Assembly: GCA_944381255.1 (NCBI GenBank)
Contig: CALWKL010000090.1
Coordinates: 1 to 21,870 of the forward strand
Reading direction: 5' to 3'
Length of the DNA: 21,870 bases
From: an uncultured Clostridia bacterium
GTDB lineage: Bacteria; Bacillota; Clostridia; Christensenellales; UBA1242
The notes beneath the pieces were generated by a model. It saw only the letters and a list, made by a program, of their open reading frames with translations. It did not search any database and was not told the origin of the DNA. The position numbers and the translations under genes are program-made. Below, one piece after another: positions 14,823 to 21,847 of the stretch; position 1 is the first letter of the stretch, and each line of letters starts with the position of its first letter.

Positions 14823-15680
14823 CTAACTTTCCTCATCTTCAATATTATCTAAGGTAATAGCACCCAGTCTCCCTTTACGGAAGTCATCTAAGATAGCCTT
14901 CGCTCCCCTTTCCCAATCGCATTCTCCACCACGAATAAGGAATTTTCTATTTTCACAAATTTCCTCTAAATATTCTACCGCTTGCTTATTAGGTTGGAAG
15001 ACTAATCCATATCTATCCAAAAATTTTTCTGGATAAGACTCTAGCATTTTATTTATAAAGTCTAAACTCAACTCACTTACATCTAAAATATCTTCCCTAA
15101 TTGCATTGATATAAGCGAGATTGTGTGCGACCTCATCATCATCGAAAGATGGCCACAGCGTCCCTGGCGTGTCGAGCAATTCTATATTACCAGCAATCTT
15201 TACCCATTGGGTATTCCGTGTAACGCTAGGTTTATCTCCCGTTACTGCCTTATACTTGCCACACAAGTTATTGATAAGCGTACTTTTACCGCAATTTGGT
15301 ACACCAATTACCATAGCTCGCAATGGCATAGTGATACCTTTCTCTTCATTTTTCTTAATTTTTGAAGCCAATAGTGTTAGCATTGCATCTTTGATTACCT
15401 TGCTAGCATTGGTCATAGTAGATACCAGAGGAATTGCTTTTGAATTTTGTTTAGAAAAGAATTTCTGCCAAAACTTCGTCTTTTCCTCATCTGCTAAGTC
15501 TGCTTTGTTAAGTACATAAACCACAGGCTTATCCCCAATAATTTCTACAAATTGAGGATTTTGACAACTCTTCGGAGCCCTAGCATCTAATACATATATG
15601 ATGATATCCACCAACTTGACATTTTGCTCCATTTCTCTCAAGGCCTTAGTCATATGGCCTGGGTACCATTGTATTTTCAT
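14823..15680 (-). CDS. rbgA: Ribosome biogenesis GTPase RbgA (YlqF)
   Basis: RbgA is a circularly permuted GTPase needed for late assembly of the 50S subunit. The 285-aa product shows the permuted order: N-K-A-D (58-61, G4), then G-V-P-N-C-G-K-S (126-133, G1), then D-T-P-G (170-173, G3). The N-terminal W-Y-P-G-H-M-x-K-A and the C-terminal helical RNA-binding domain are present. In the switch segment it has K-P-S-V-T-R rather than the usual K-P-G-V-T. The SD AAGGAG lies 8 nt before the ATG. It forms part of a ribosome-maturation operon with rpsP, rimM and trmD. Confidence 0.95.
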   Translation of the reverse strand: MKIQWYPGHMTKALREMEQNVKLVDIIIYVLDARAPKSCQNPQFVEIIGDKPVVYVLNKADLADEEKTKFWQKFFSKQNSKAIPLVSTMTNASKVIKDAMLTLLASKIKKNEEKGITMPLRAMVIGVPNCGKSTLINNLCGKYKAVTGDKPSVTRNTQWVKIAGNIELLDTPGTLWPSFDDDEVAHNLAYINAIREDILDVSELSLDFINKMLESYPEKFLDRYGLVFQPNKQAVEYLEEICENRKFLIRGGECDWERGAKAILDDFRKGRLGAITLDNIEDEES

Positions 15681-15709
15681 AATTCTTCTCCTTATTTTAT
15701 CCTTACTGA

Positions 15710-16648
15710 CTATGCACTACGGACACACTCTTTACTTATATCTGACTGATTTTCATATACATCTTGGTAAGCGTCTACATAACATTGGAAAGGTATATCG
15801 TTAATAACTTCGGCAAAGCAAGAAGTACGCTTTAACATTTTGGGTACATAAATTTCCATATATTTTGTGTACCCCCATTTTGGTCTATCTAGTTTTGCGG
15901 CGCTAAGATTATGGTCGATATAGACTGCTTTTGCAACATCTGGAGTAAACTTGTGATAATAGAGAGTTTGATTTGGCTCTCTATCACAGTAACTTGCACC
16001 TACTCTTTGAATTAAATCTATCATGTACTCTTGGTTTTTATCGAAAAATTCCCTTTCTTCATTAGTGTACTGGCACTTAGGATTGCTCAAAACTTTATCT
16101 TTACCTACAGAATAGCAATGTTTAAAAAATGTATAAAAAAACATTTCATCACATATTTCTCGTGTTAATTCATCAATAAAATTGCCAGCACTCATTTTAA
16201 CATTTGCAATATACTCTTTCCGTTGCTCTACTGTTAGTTTCTTTAAATTTACACTACTTTTGTATATTTGCTCATGGATATATTTGTTGCGATATTCTAT
16301 TCTATTACTAAGGTTTAGCCACAACATATATTTTGTATAATTTCTACTTATAATATCCATCTGCTCTTTTGTAAAGCTCTCTCGAGTCTTCTTTACCAAT
16401 TTATTGTATGCGGTAAAGTCATCGCCCCACAACCTTTCATTCTTGTTCGTCAGCACATACGCATAGAGTTTGCCATCAGTAGCAATAAACCAATCGTATA
16501 TTCTAGAATAAATATTATGACCATTATTACCTTTTTGCGAAAAAGACAAATCTATATCAAAGACCGTTTCTGCTCTTGATTCTTGCATTACTTTGTCAAT
16601 AAATCTCAAATACTTAGATAAGTCATTTTGCATTTTTTCTATAAACAT
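15710..16648 (-). CDS. Unknown 312-aa protein between trmD and rbgA
   Basis: I do not recognise the family. The protein is soluble, charged, rich in Y, K and N, and mostly helical by composition, with no signal peptide or membrane segment. Visible landmarks are D-I-D-L-S-F (31-36), Y-D-W-F-I-A-T-D-G-K (51-60), L-T-x-E-Q-R-K-E-Y around 138-146, and a C-terminal third rich in aromatic residues (~225-300). It starts 24 nt after trmD behind a weak SD (AAAGGG, about 7 nt) and ends 29 nt before rbgA. It occupies the place where rplS usually lies, inside an operon devoted to ribosome maturation. A link to that process is only suggested by position. Confidence 0.75.
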   Translation of the reverse strand: MFIEKMQNDLSKYLRFIDKVMQESRAETVFDIDLSFSQKGNNGHNIYSRIYDWFIATDGKLYAYVLTNKNERLWGDDFTAYNKLVKKTRESFTKEQMDIISRNYTKYMLWLNLSNRIEYRNKYIHEQIYKSSVNLKKLTVEQRKEYIANVKMSAGNFIDELTREICDEMFFYTFFKHCYSVGKDKVLSNPKCQYTNEEREFFDKNQEYMIDLIQRVGASYCDREPNQTLYYHKFTPDVAKAVYIDHNLSAAKLDRPKWGYTKYMEIYVPKMLKRTSCFAEVINDIPFQCYVDAYQDVYENQSDISKECVRSA

Positions 16649-16672
16649 TTTGTTTCCCTTTTGTACTAAAAA

Positions 16673-17353
16673 TTAATCTTTGTTCGGTTTTTCTAGAAGG
16701 TCTGGCCTTTTTGCCCTAGTCAAAGCTTCACTTTGACTTTTGCGCCATTTTGCAATTTCGGCATGATTGCCACTCAATAGTACCTCGGGTACTTTCTGCC
16801 CTCTGAATTCTGCAGGACGAGTGTATTGAGGAAATTCCAATAAATTGTCGCTAAAAGTCTCATTTACACTAGACAACTCGTTACCTAATACGCAAGGTAA
16901 CAATCTAGCTACAGCATCTACTACTACCATACTCGCTAATTCTCCCCCTGTCAAAATATAGTCGCCGATGCTTATTTCACGATTGACAAAAGTATCTATT
17001 ACTCTCTGGTCTATCCCTTCGTAATGGCCACAGATGATAATCAAGTGCTCATATTTAGACAGCTCTAATGCCATACCTTGCGTAAATTGCTCCCCTTTAG
17101 GTGACATATAGATAACCAGAGCATCTTTATCCAATACGCTCTCTATACAATCAAACAAAGGCTGAGGAGTCATCAAGAGACCTTCCCCGCCACCAAAAGT
17201 ATAATCATCACATTTTTTGTGCTTGTCAAGTGAAAAATCACGAATATCTATAATATTTATTTCTAATTTACCACTTGAAGTTGCACGACCGACTATGCTT
17301 TCTTTCAATGGAGCAAAACTAGCAGGGAAAAGCGTCAAAATATCAATCTTCAT
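16673..17353 (-). CDS. trmD: tRNA (guanine-N1)-methyltransferase TrmD
   Basis: TrmD methylates G37 next to the anticodon using S-adenosylmethionine and prevents +1 frameshifting. The 226-aa product has the trefoil-knot SPOUT motifs: I-C-G-H-Y-E-G-I-D-Q-R (~106-116), I-S-I-G-D-Y-I-L-T-G-G-E (~126-137), L-E-F-P-Q-Y-T-R-P and the C-terminal G-N-H-A-E-I-A-K-W-R. The early loop reads D-D-Y-T-F-G-G-G-E-G-L-L where D-Y-P-Y-G-G-G-x-G-M is usual, a small deviation. The start overlaps the end of rimM by 11 nt, which points to translational coupling. Confidence 0.97.
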   Translation of the reverse strand: MKIDILTLFPASFAPLKESIVGRATSSGKLEINIIDIRDFSLDKHKKCDDYTFGGGEGLLMTPQPLFDCIESVLDKDALVIYMSPKGEQFTQGMALELSKYEHLIIICGHYEGIDQRVIDTFVNREISIGDYILTGGELASMVVVDAVARLLPCVLGNELSSVNETFSDNLLEFPQYTRPAEFRGQKVPEVLLSGNHAEIAKWRKSQSEALTRAKRPDLLEKPNKD

Positions 17354-17843
17354 ACTCTGTTACCTCACGATATTTTGCATAATCTACGATTATTTTTTTA
17401 GCGCTTGTGTCTACTGATTTAAAAACTTCACGCAAGAAAGGCACCGCAATAGTTGTCAGTCCTTGATGAATATTGATAATATCACTAGCACCATAATTTT
17501 CTACCTCTACTACTTTGCCCAAATACTCGCCCGTATCAGCAAACACTTCACAGTCCTCCAAGTCTTTAAAGTAATACTGGTCATCTTGTAAAGATTGCAC
17601 TAGAGATGAATCTACTGAAATTATTTGATTGCGAAAAGTTTCTGCTGAGTCTCTAGATTTACAAATATCTAGAGTAATATAGCCGTATCCCTCGTGTATA
17701 CGACCACTCGTAAGCATCGCTTCTGTATCCCCTACACGCACTTTTTTGGGTTCATATAAATATTGAGGCAGGGACAAAGGTAGCACCTTCAACTCGCCTT
17801 TTATCCCTTGAGGTTTCAATACTTTGCCTATTTCGATACGCAT
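17343..17843 (-). CDS. rimM: 16S rRNA processing protein RimM
   Basis: RimM helps mature the 30S head and binds S19. The 166-aa product has the N-terminal domain (I-G-K-V-L-K-P-Q-G-I-K-G-E-L-K-V, 5-20) and a C-terminal PRC-barrel (Y-Y-F-K-D-L-E-D-C-E-V, then G-x-V-V-E-V). The SD AGGAGG lies 5 nt before the ATG and directly follows a T-run that belongs to a terminator-like hairpin. Its translation and transcription are therefore probably tuned below those of rpsP. It overlaps trmD. Confidence 0.95.
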   Translation of the reverse strand: MRIEIGKVLKPQGIKGELKVLPLSLPQYLYEPKKVRVGDTEAMLTSGRIHEGYGYITLDICKSRDSAETFRNQIISVDSSLVQSLQDDQYYFKDLEDCEVFADTGEYLGKVVEVENYGASDIINIHQGLTTIAVPFLREVFKSVDTSAKKIIVDYAKYREVTEYED

Positions 17844-17862
17844 TATTCCTCCTAATAAAAAA

Positions 17863-17893
17863 ACGGGAATAATTTTGTCCCGTTTTTACGGGA
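17863..17893 (-). terminator. Attenuator-like competing hairpins between rpsP and rimM
   Basis: In mRNA sense there are three arms: TCCCGT (17888-17893), ACGGGA (17878-17883) and TCCCGT (17863-17868), the last running into seven T. The middle arm can pair with the first (short loop) or with the third, giving a classic intrinsic terminator just before the rimM SD. The two folds exclude each other. This would let S16, needed in large amounts, be made in excess of RimM and TrmD, and may allow regulation. Confidence 0.7.
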
Positions 17894-17931
17894 AAGTTTG
17901 TATTTTACTGTTACTAGCCTTCCCTTGTTTA

Positions 17932-18288
17932 TTATTCACTAACTGGAGCTTCTGCACCCTCACTAGGAGCACTCTCGCCCTCACTGTCTTTTGCTTTTGG
18001 AGCAGGAGGCATCTTCTTTGGACGTGGAGCTACATAAGCCTTTGCCTCTAAGATACCATCTTTTACTAACAACTCTCTAGCAGTTTCGGTAGGTGTAGCA
18101 CCCACACTTAGCCAGTACTTAATTCTCTCCTTGTTAAATTTCAACTCAAAAGGTTTCTTAAGAGGGTCATAAGTACCCAAGTTTTCTATGCATTTACCAT
18201 CTCTAGCGCAACGTGAATCTGCTACCACAAGACGATAAAATGGTGATTTTTTGTCTCCCATACGGGTTAATCTGATTTTAACAGCCAT
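17932..18288 (-). CDS. rpsP: 30S ribosomal protein S16
   Basis: S16 is an assembly protein of the 30S body. The N-terminal ~82 residues are typical: M-A-V-K-I-R-L-x-R-M-G, P-F-Y-R-L-V-V-A-D-S-R, I-E-N-L-G-T-Y-D-P and the W-L-S-V-G-A-x-P-T segment. The 118-aa product carries an extra C-terminal tail (~85-118) rich in P, A, E and S. The start follows AAGGAG (about 8 nt). It lies 39 nt after ffh in the same direction and upstream of the attenuator-like element. Confidence 0.97.
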   Translation of the reverse strand: MAVKIRLTRMGDKKSPFYRLVVADSRCARDGKCIENLGTYDPLKKPFELKFNKERIKYWLSVGATPTETARELLVKDGILEAKAYVAPRPKKMPPAPKAKDSEGESAPSEGAEAPVSE

Positions 18289-18327
18289 TTGTTTTTCTCC
18301 TTAAAAAATTAATATAAATTTCGTTGT

Positions 18328-19647
18328 TTAGAACGGAAATTTCATTTTTCTGCCTTTTTTGCCACCGTACTGCTTCATCAATTCCTTGCTTTGTCTAAAT
18401 TGTTTTAGCAAAGTGTTCACATCTTGAATTGAAGTACCACTACCAGTAGCGATTCGCTTCTTTTGACCAGCCTTAATTATATCTGGGTCAAAGCGCTCCT
18501 CTGGTGTCATTGATTGAATAATTGCCCTATTTTTAGCAATCTCGTGCTCATCTACAGCGACATTGCCTACCTTGCTCCTCAATCCTGGAATCATATCCAT
18601 CAAAGCATTAATATCGCCCATCTTGCGTACATTCTCGATTTGATTTAAGTAATCTTGCAAAGTAAACGAATTTTCACGGAAAGACTTTTGGAGTTGCTCC
18701 ATCTCTTTTTCATCTACTGCGCTTTGCGCTTTCTCAATAAGAGTAAGTACATCTCCCATTCCTAGAATTCTGCTAGCCATTCTATCTGGATAAAAGGGTT
18801 CTAGGTCGCCAAGTTTTTCGCCCACACCACAAAATTTAATCGGCTTACCAGTTACTGCCTTGACAGAGAGCGCAACACCGCCTCGAGTATCACCATCAAG
18901 TTTGGTAACGATTATACCAGATACATCAAGTTGGTCATTAAATTCTTTCGCAACATTGACACTGTCTTGACCAGTCATCGCATCAATAGTAAATAGTATT
19001 TCCTTAGGAGATACTTCTGCCTTGATATCACGCAACTCCTGCATCATATCTGCATCAATGTGTAGTCTACCTGCAGTATCTAGAATGACAACATCTATAC
19101 CCTGATCACGAGCGACCTTAATACCCTCTAGAGCAGTACGCCTAGGGTCTTGCGTGCCATGTTCGTATACCTGTACATTAGCTTGCTTACCTACAATCTT
19201 CAATTGCTCTATAGCAGATGGGCGATAAATATCACACGCAACCAGCAATACTGATTTGCCTTGACTCTTTAGATACGCACCAAGCTTACCACACAATGTC
19301 GTCTTACCTGCACCCTGTAGTCCACACATCATAATCACAGCAGGAGGAGTACCACTCAAGTCCAATTTTGACTGGGTACTACCCATCAATTCGACAAGCT
19401 CGTCTCTAACGATTTTGATAACTTGTTGACCTGGGGTCAAGCTCTCCAAAACCTCGACACCGCTTGCCTTTTGGGTAACATCAGCGATAAACTTTTTTGC
19501 CACGGCATAATTGACATCAGCCTCTAGCAAAGCGACCCTAATCTCTCTCATTGCTTGATTAATCTCAAGTTCTGTCAATTTCCCTCGCTGAGTGATTTTG
19601 CTAAAAATGTGATTCAATCGTTGGGATAGCCCCTCAAAAATAGCCAT
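18328..19647 (-). CDS. ffh: Signal recognition particle protein Ffh
   Basis: Ffh binds SRP RNA and signal sequences and delivers ribosomes to FtsY at the membrane. The 439-aa protein has an N domain (1-~95), a G domain with G-L-Q-G-A-G-K-T (109-116), D-T-A-G-R (190-194) and T-K-L-D-G-D (248-253), and an M domain from ~300. The M domain retains R-I-A-T-G-S-G, but the preceding bases of the RNA-binding helix read G-Q-K-K instead of the usual S-R-R. The tail G-G-K-K-G-R-K-M-K-F-P-F is short. The SD GGAGG lies inside the end of ylxM. No SRP RNA gene and no ftsY are in the window. Confidence 0.97.
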   Translation of the reverse strand: MAIFEGLSQRLNHIFSKITQRGKLTELEINQAMREIRVALLEADVNYAVAKKFIADVTQKASGVEVLESLTPGQQVIKIVRDELVELMGSTQSKLDLSGTPPAVIMMCGLQGAGKTTLCGKLGAYLKSQGKSVLLVACDIYRPSAIEQLKIVGKQANVQVYEHGTQDPRRTALEGIKVARDQGIDVVILDTAGRLHIDADMMQELRDIKAEVSPKEILFTIDAMTGQDSVNVAKEFNDQLDVSGIIVTKLDGDTRGGVALSVKAVTGKPIKFCGVGEKLGDLEPFYPDRMASRILGMGDVLTLIEKAQSAVDEKEMEQLQKSFRENSFTLQDYLNQIENVRKMGDINALMDMIPGLRSKVGNVAVDEHEIAKNRAIIQSMTPEERFDPDIIKAGQKKRIATGSGTSIQDVNTLLKQFRQSKELMKQYGGKKGRKMKFPF

Positions 19648-19650
19648 TAG

Positions 19651-19992
19651 TTAATCCTCCAAAGTCTTTAAAATCGTAGTAAACTCTTTTGTAATCACTG
19701 CTTGCATACACTCATCGGGTGAAATTTTCTTTGCAATCGCTGGCACTTGATTAAGTATAGCCTCAAATTTTGCTACCAGTCCAAGCCTATTCTCCATATC
19801 CATAAGCTTAGCTATGCTACGGCGCAAAACATCACTGACCGCTTGTCTCGTAGTACCCACCGTAGTGGCGATTTCCTCCAAAGTTGCATTAAAGTCGACA
19901 TAACTGCGCATAATGTTGCACTGATTTTGTGTGAGCATACCACCATAAAAATCTAACAGTCTACTGTAGCGAACTTGTTCTGCAAGTTTCAT
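19651..19992 (-). CDS. ylxM: YlxM family, putative helix-turn-helix partner of Ffh
   Basis: The 113-aa product has the YlxM pattern: R-Y-S-R-L-L-D-F-Y-G-G-M-L-T, then a sigma-factor-region-4-like helix-turn-helix (T-L-E-E-I-A-T-T-V-G-T-T-R-Q-A-V-S-D, ~37-54) and a long C-terminal helix. YlxM stimulates or modulates SRP in Firmicutes and is nearly always encoded just before ffh, as here (4-nt gap). The ATG follows GAGGTG (about 4 nt). It is the first gene of the long unit down to yraN, transcribed from a consensus promoter. Confidence 0.93.
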   Translation of the reverse strand: MKLAEQVRYSRLLDFYGGMLTQNQCNIMRSYVDFNATLEEIATTVGTTRQAVSDVLRRSIAKLMDMENRLGLVAKFEAILNQVPAIAKKISPDECMQAVITKEFTTILKTLED

Positions 19993-20012
19993 CTCTCACC
20001 TCGGTTAAGGCT

Positions 20013-20034
20013 TGTAAAGTATTTCTACTTTACA
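20013..20034 (-). promoter_or_regulatory. 5'-end mRNA hairpin of the ylxM-ffh unit
   Basis: TGTAAAGTA-GAAA-TACTTTACA on the minus strand is a perfect 9-bp stem with a GAAA tetraloop. It overlaps the predicted transcription start (~20031), so it would cap the mRNA or act as a DNA operator overlapping the start site. Confidence 0.55.
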
Positions 20035-20037
20035 CAG

Positions 20038-20066
20038 ATTATAGCACAATTAATTAGGACTGTCAA
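20038..20066 (-). promoter_or_regulatory. Consensus promoter of the ylxM-ffh unit
   Basis: Minus-strand -35 TTGACA (20061-20066) and -10 TATAAT (20038-20043) are both perfect, with a 17-bp spacer and a TGC extension. This is the strongest promoter by sequence in the window. Confidence 0.92.
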
Positions 20067-20144
20067 GAGATTAAATAAAAATATCTAACATAATTTAATA
20101 CTAAATATCACTTGGTGCGAATGCATATATATTGATATATTCTA

Positions 20145-20150
20145 TATAAT
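20145..20150 (+). promoter_or_regulatory. -10 element for a leaderless transglycosylase mRNA
   Basis: TATAAT ends 7 nt before the ATG at 20158, so the transcript would begin at or next to the start codon. No good -35 stands at 17 bp (TGCATA). An overlapping alternative, TTGGTG (20112-20117) with TATATT (20136-20141), gives about 10 nt of leader. Either way there is no room for an SD. Confidence 0.5.
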
Positions 20151-20157
20151 AGTATAT

Positions 20158-20700
20158 ATGGACAAGATTAAAATTTTTTTGGCAGTCTATATATGTATTA
20201 TTGTAGGGTTTTGTTTTCTTTTTCTCGCTTCTATAGCGGTACTTTACCCGATAAAATACAAAAATGAGATAATAAATACCAGCATAAAGACTGGAGTATC
20301 ACCAGTTTTAATTGCTAGTGTAATCAATGCAGAAAGTCGCTTCCGTCCCCAGATAGTATCTAACAAAGGCGCCATAGGTTTGATGCAACTTATGCCGACA
20401 ACGGCTAAAGAGGTCGCTATAGAACTAGGAATATTAGATTTTAGTAATGATGACTTACTAGACCCTAGTACCAATATTTTACTAGGTACACAATATTTAT
20501 CCAACCTTTTAGATGAATTTTACGATACCACTACAGCACTAGCTGCATACAATGCAGGGCCTAACAGAGTGCGCGAATGGTTACAAAATCCAGATTATAG
20601 CACAGACGGAAAGACTATATCTACTTGTCCTTTTACAGAAACCAATGATTATATTGCAAAAATTATGCATTATCAAAAATTCTACATAAATTATTTTTGA
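20158..20700 (+). CDS. Membrane-anchored soluble lytic transglycosylase (SLT domain)
   Basis: The enzyme cleaves the MurNAc-GlcNAc bond of peptidoglycan, forming anhydro-MurNAc. The 180-aa product has an N-terminal membrane anchor (~7-30) and one SLT domain. The catalytic Glu59 lies in A-E-S-R-F-R-P, followed by G-A-I-G-L-M-Q-L-M-P (71-80) and A-A-Y-N-A-G-P (129-135). Family members with this short architecture act outside the membrane. There is no SD upstream and no other in-frame ATG, GTG or TTG for at least 50 nt, so translation is probably leaderless. The gene ends with TGA. It diverges from the ylxM-ffh promoter. Confidence 0.93.
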   Translation: MDKIKIFLAVYICIIVGFCFLFLASIAVLYPIKYKNEIINTSIKTGVSPVLIASVINAESRFRPQIVSNKGAIGLMQLMPTTAKEVAIELGILDFSNDDLLDPSTNILLGTQYLSNLLDEFYDTTTALAAYNAGPNRVREWLQNPDYSTDGKTISTCPFTETNDYIAKIMHYQKFYINYF

Positions 20701-20713
20701 ATGCCAAATTTTG

Positions 20714-20742
20714 TTGACTAAAAAAATTTGCTATGTTATGAT
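20714..20742 (+). promoter_or_regulatory. Promoter of the DegV-family gene
   Basis: TTGACT (20714-20719), 17-bp spacer and TATGAT (20737-20742), with TGT as extended -10. The start would be near 20749, giving a leader of about 22 nt that contains GGAGG. Confidence 0.75.
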
Positions 20743-20771
20743 TAATTTACGGTAAAATTTGGAGGTTTAAA

Positions 20772-21638
20772 ATGTTTAATTTCTATGTAGATGCTTATGC
20801 TGATATGTTTGGCGAAGAATTGCAAAAAAACGGGCTAAATCTTGCTCCCAGCAAAATATCAATCGGCAACAAAATCATCAATTTCGCTGGCTACGCCTCC
20901 GAAGAAGATGAGGCTGAATGTCGCAAAAATGTATTGACTAAGAAGTATTCTATAATTGCTCTAGATGCAGATGAATGGTTTGACTTTTTTAAAATAGATA
21001 TAGAAAAAGGAAATGATGTTATATTCTTTAGCGTAGCATTCAATATGTTAGCTGACCACGGCTCTGCTTTAAAGACTGCCTTTGCAAAATTGAACAAAAG
21101 TTATCCTAATTCAAAGGCTATCCTTATCGATACTCGCACAGTCTCTCGAGGCACTAGCGAAATTGCTTCTTTTGCAAAAATGATATACAACAAAAATCAA
21201 GATATTGACGAGGCTCTTGATTTTGCTGAAACAATAATAGGCAAATTTGTGAGCGTATTTGCACTAGATGACCCAAGTAGTATATTCAATAGCCCACTTC
21301 TATCCCCTGCTGCAGATATTTTTACTGGTGCTAGCCTAAACTTAAAGCCAATTATTTCTATAGACCCCGAAGGCAATTTTAAATTACTTGACCGCGCTAA
21401 AGGCTTCAAATCAGCCATATCGAAGTTATATAGCAATGTAAAAGAGAACGGCTTGAATGTAGCAGACTATACTTTTAGCATAGTTAGCTTCAATGCAGAT
21501 GCTGAAGCAAAAGAATTGTATGACCGCTTCCGTAAAATAGTAACAGAAAATGAAATTCGTCTAGTCAAGATGTCGCTAAACAATGCTGTTATTTTAGGTG
21601 GAAAATGTGTAGCGCTTACCTTCCATAGTAGATTCTAA
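20772..21638 (+). CDS. Divergent DegV-family protein
   Basis: DegV proteins are fatty-acid-binding proteins; some (FakB) hand fatty acids to FakA for phosphorylation. The 288-aa product has the overall layout: an N-terminal F-Y-V-D-A-Y-A-D in place of the usual T-D-S-x-x-D, a central L-I-D-T-R-T-V-S-R-G, and I-x-G-A-S-L-N-L-K-P-I with the late G-N-F and A-K-G-F-K-S-A segment. The S-S-G-L-S-G-T-like motif that normally contacts the fatty acid carboxylate is replaced by F-F-S-V-A-F-N-M-L. Fatty-acid binding may therefore be altered or lost. The SD GGAGG lies 6 nt before the ATG. No FakA partner is in the window. Confidence 0.85.
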   Translation: MFNFYVDAYADMFGEELQKNGLNLAPSKISIGNKIINFAGYASEEDEAECRKNVLTKKYSIIALDADEWFDFFKIDIEKGNDVIFFSVAFNMLADHGSALKTAFAKLNKSYPNSKAILIDTRTVSRGTSEIASFAKMIYNKNQDIDEALDFAETIIGKFVSVFALDDPSSIFNSPLLSPAADIFTGASLNLKPIISIDPEGNFKLLDRAKGFKSAISKLYSNVKENGLNVADYTFSIVSFNADAEAKELYDRFRKIVTENEIRLVKMSLNNAVILGGKCVALTFHSRF

Positions 21639-21782
21639 GAAAATTGTTTATTAATTGATATCTATGCGCTTACTATTATCTACTATAAAATTTGCTATTT
21701 ATCATTATAAAAATAAAAAAGATATAAAAAAAGAAAGTCCATGGATGTTGTTTGATTAAAACGGACAACAAATAAAAAAGAG

Positions 21783-21816
21783 AGAACATGTTAGATTTTG
21801 TAGTCTAATATGTTCT
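21783..21816 (+). terminator. Intrinsic terminator after the DegV-family gene
   Basis: Arms AGAACAT-G-TTAGA and TCTAA-T-ATGTTCT form a 12-bp stem with one mismatch, an 8-nt loop and the tail TTTTCTT. It lies 144 nt after the DegV stop and only about 30 nt before the next gene. It either ends the DegV transcript or acts as a leader attenuator of the next gene. The 21639-21782 stretch has no ORF I would support; GTTGT/ACAAC near 21747-21769 may form a small hairpin. Confidence 0.75.
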
Positions 21817-21824
21817 TTTTCTTA

Positions 21825-21830
21825 TATAAT
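21825..21830 (+). promoter_or_regulatory. Possible -10 box of the next gene
   Basis: A perfect TATAAT lies 17 nt before the next start codon, immediately after the terminator tail. No -35 box of quality lies 16-18 bp upstream, inside the hairpin. If real, the mRNA would start near 21837, right at the SD AAAAGGAGG. Confidence 0.35.
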
Positions 21831-21847
21831 CTTTAAAAGGAGGATTT

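Noticed and set aside
18316..18342. AAATTTC/GAAATTT inverted repeat at the ffh stop codon
   Set aside because: AT-rich 7-bp stem with a 13-nt loop; too weak to be called a terminator between ffh and rpsP.
21741..21755. Tiny leader peptide M-D-V-V before the last gene
   Set aside because: No convincing SD and no run of regulatory codons; four codons can occur by chance.
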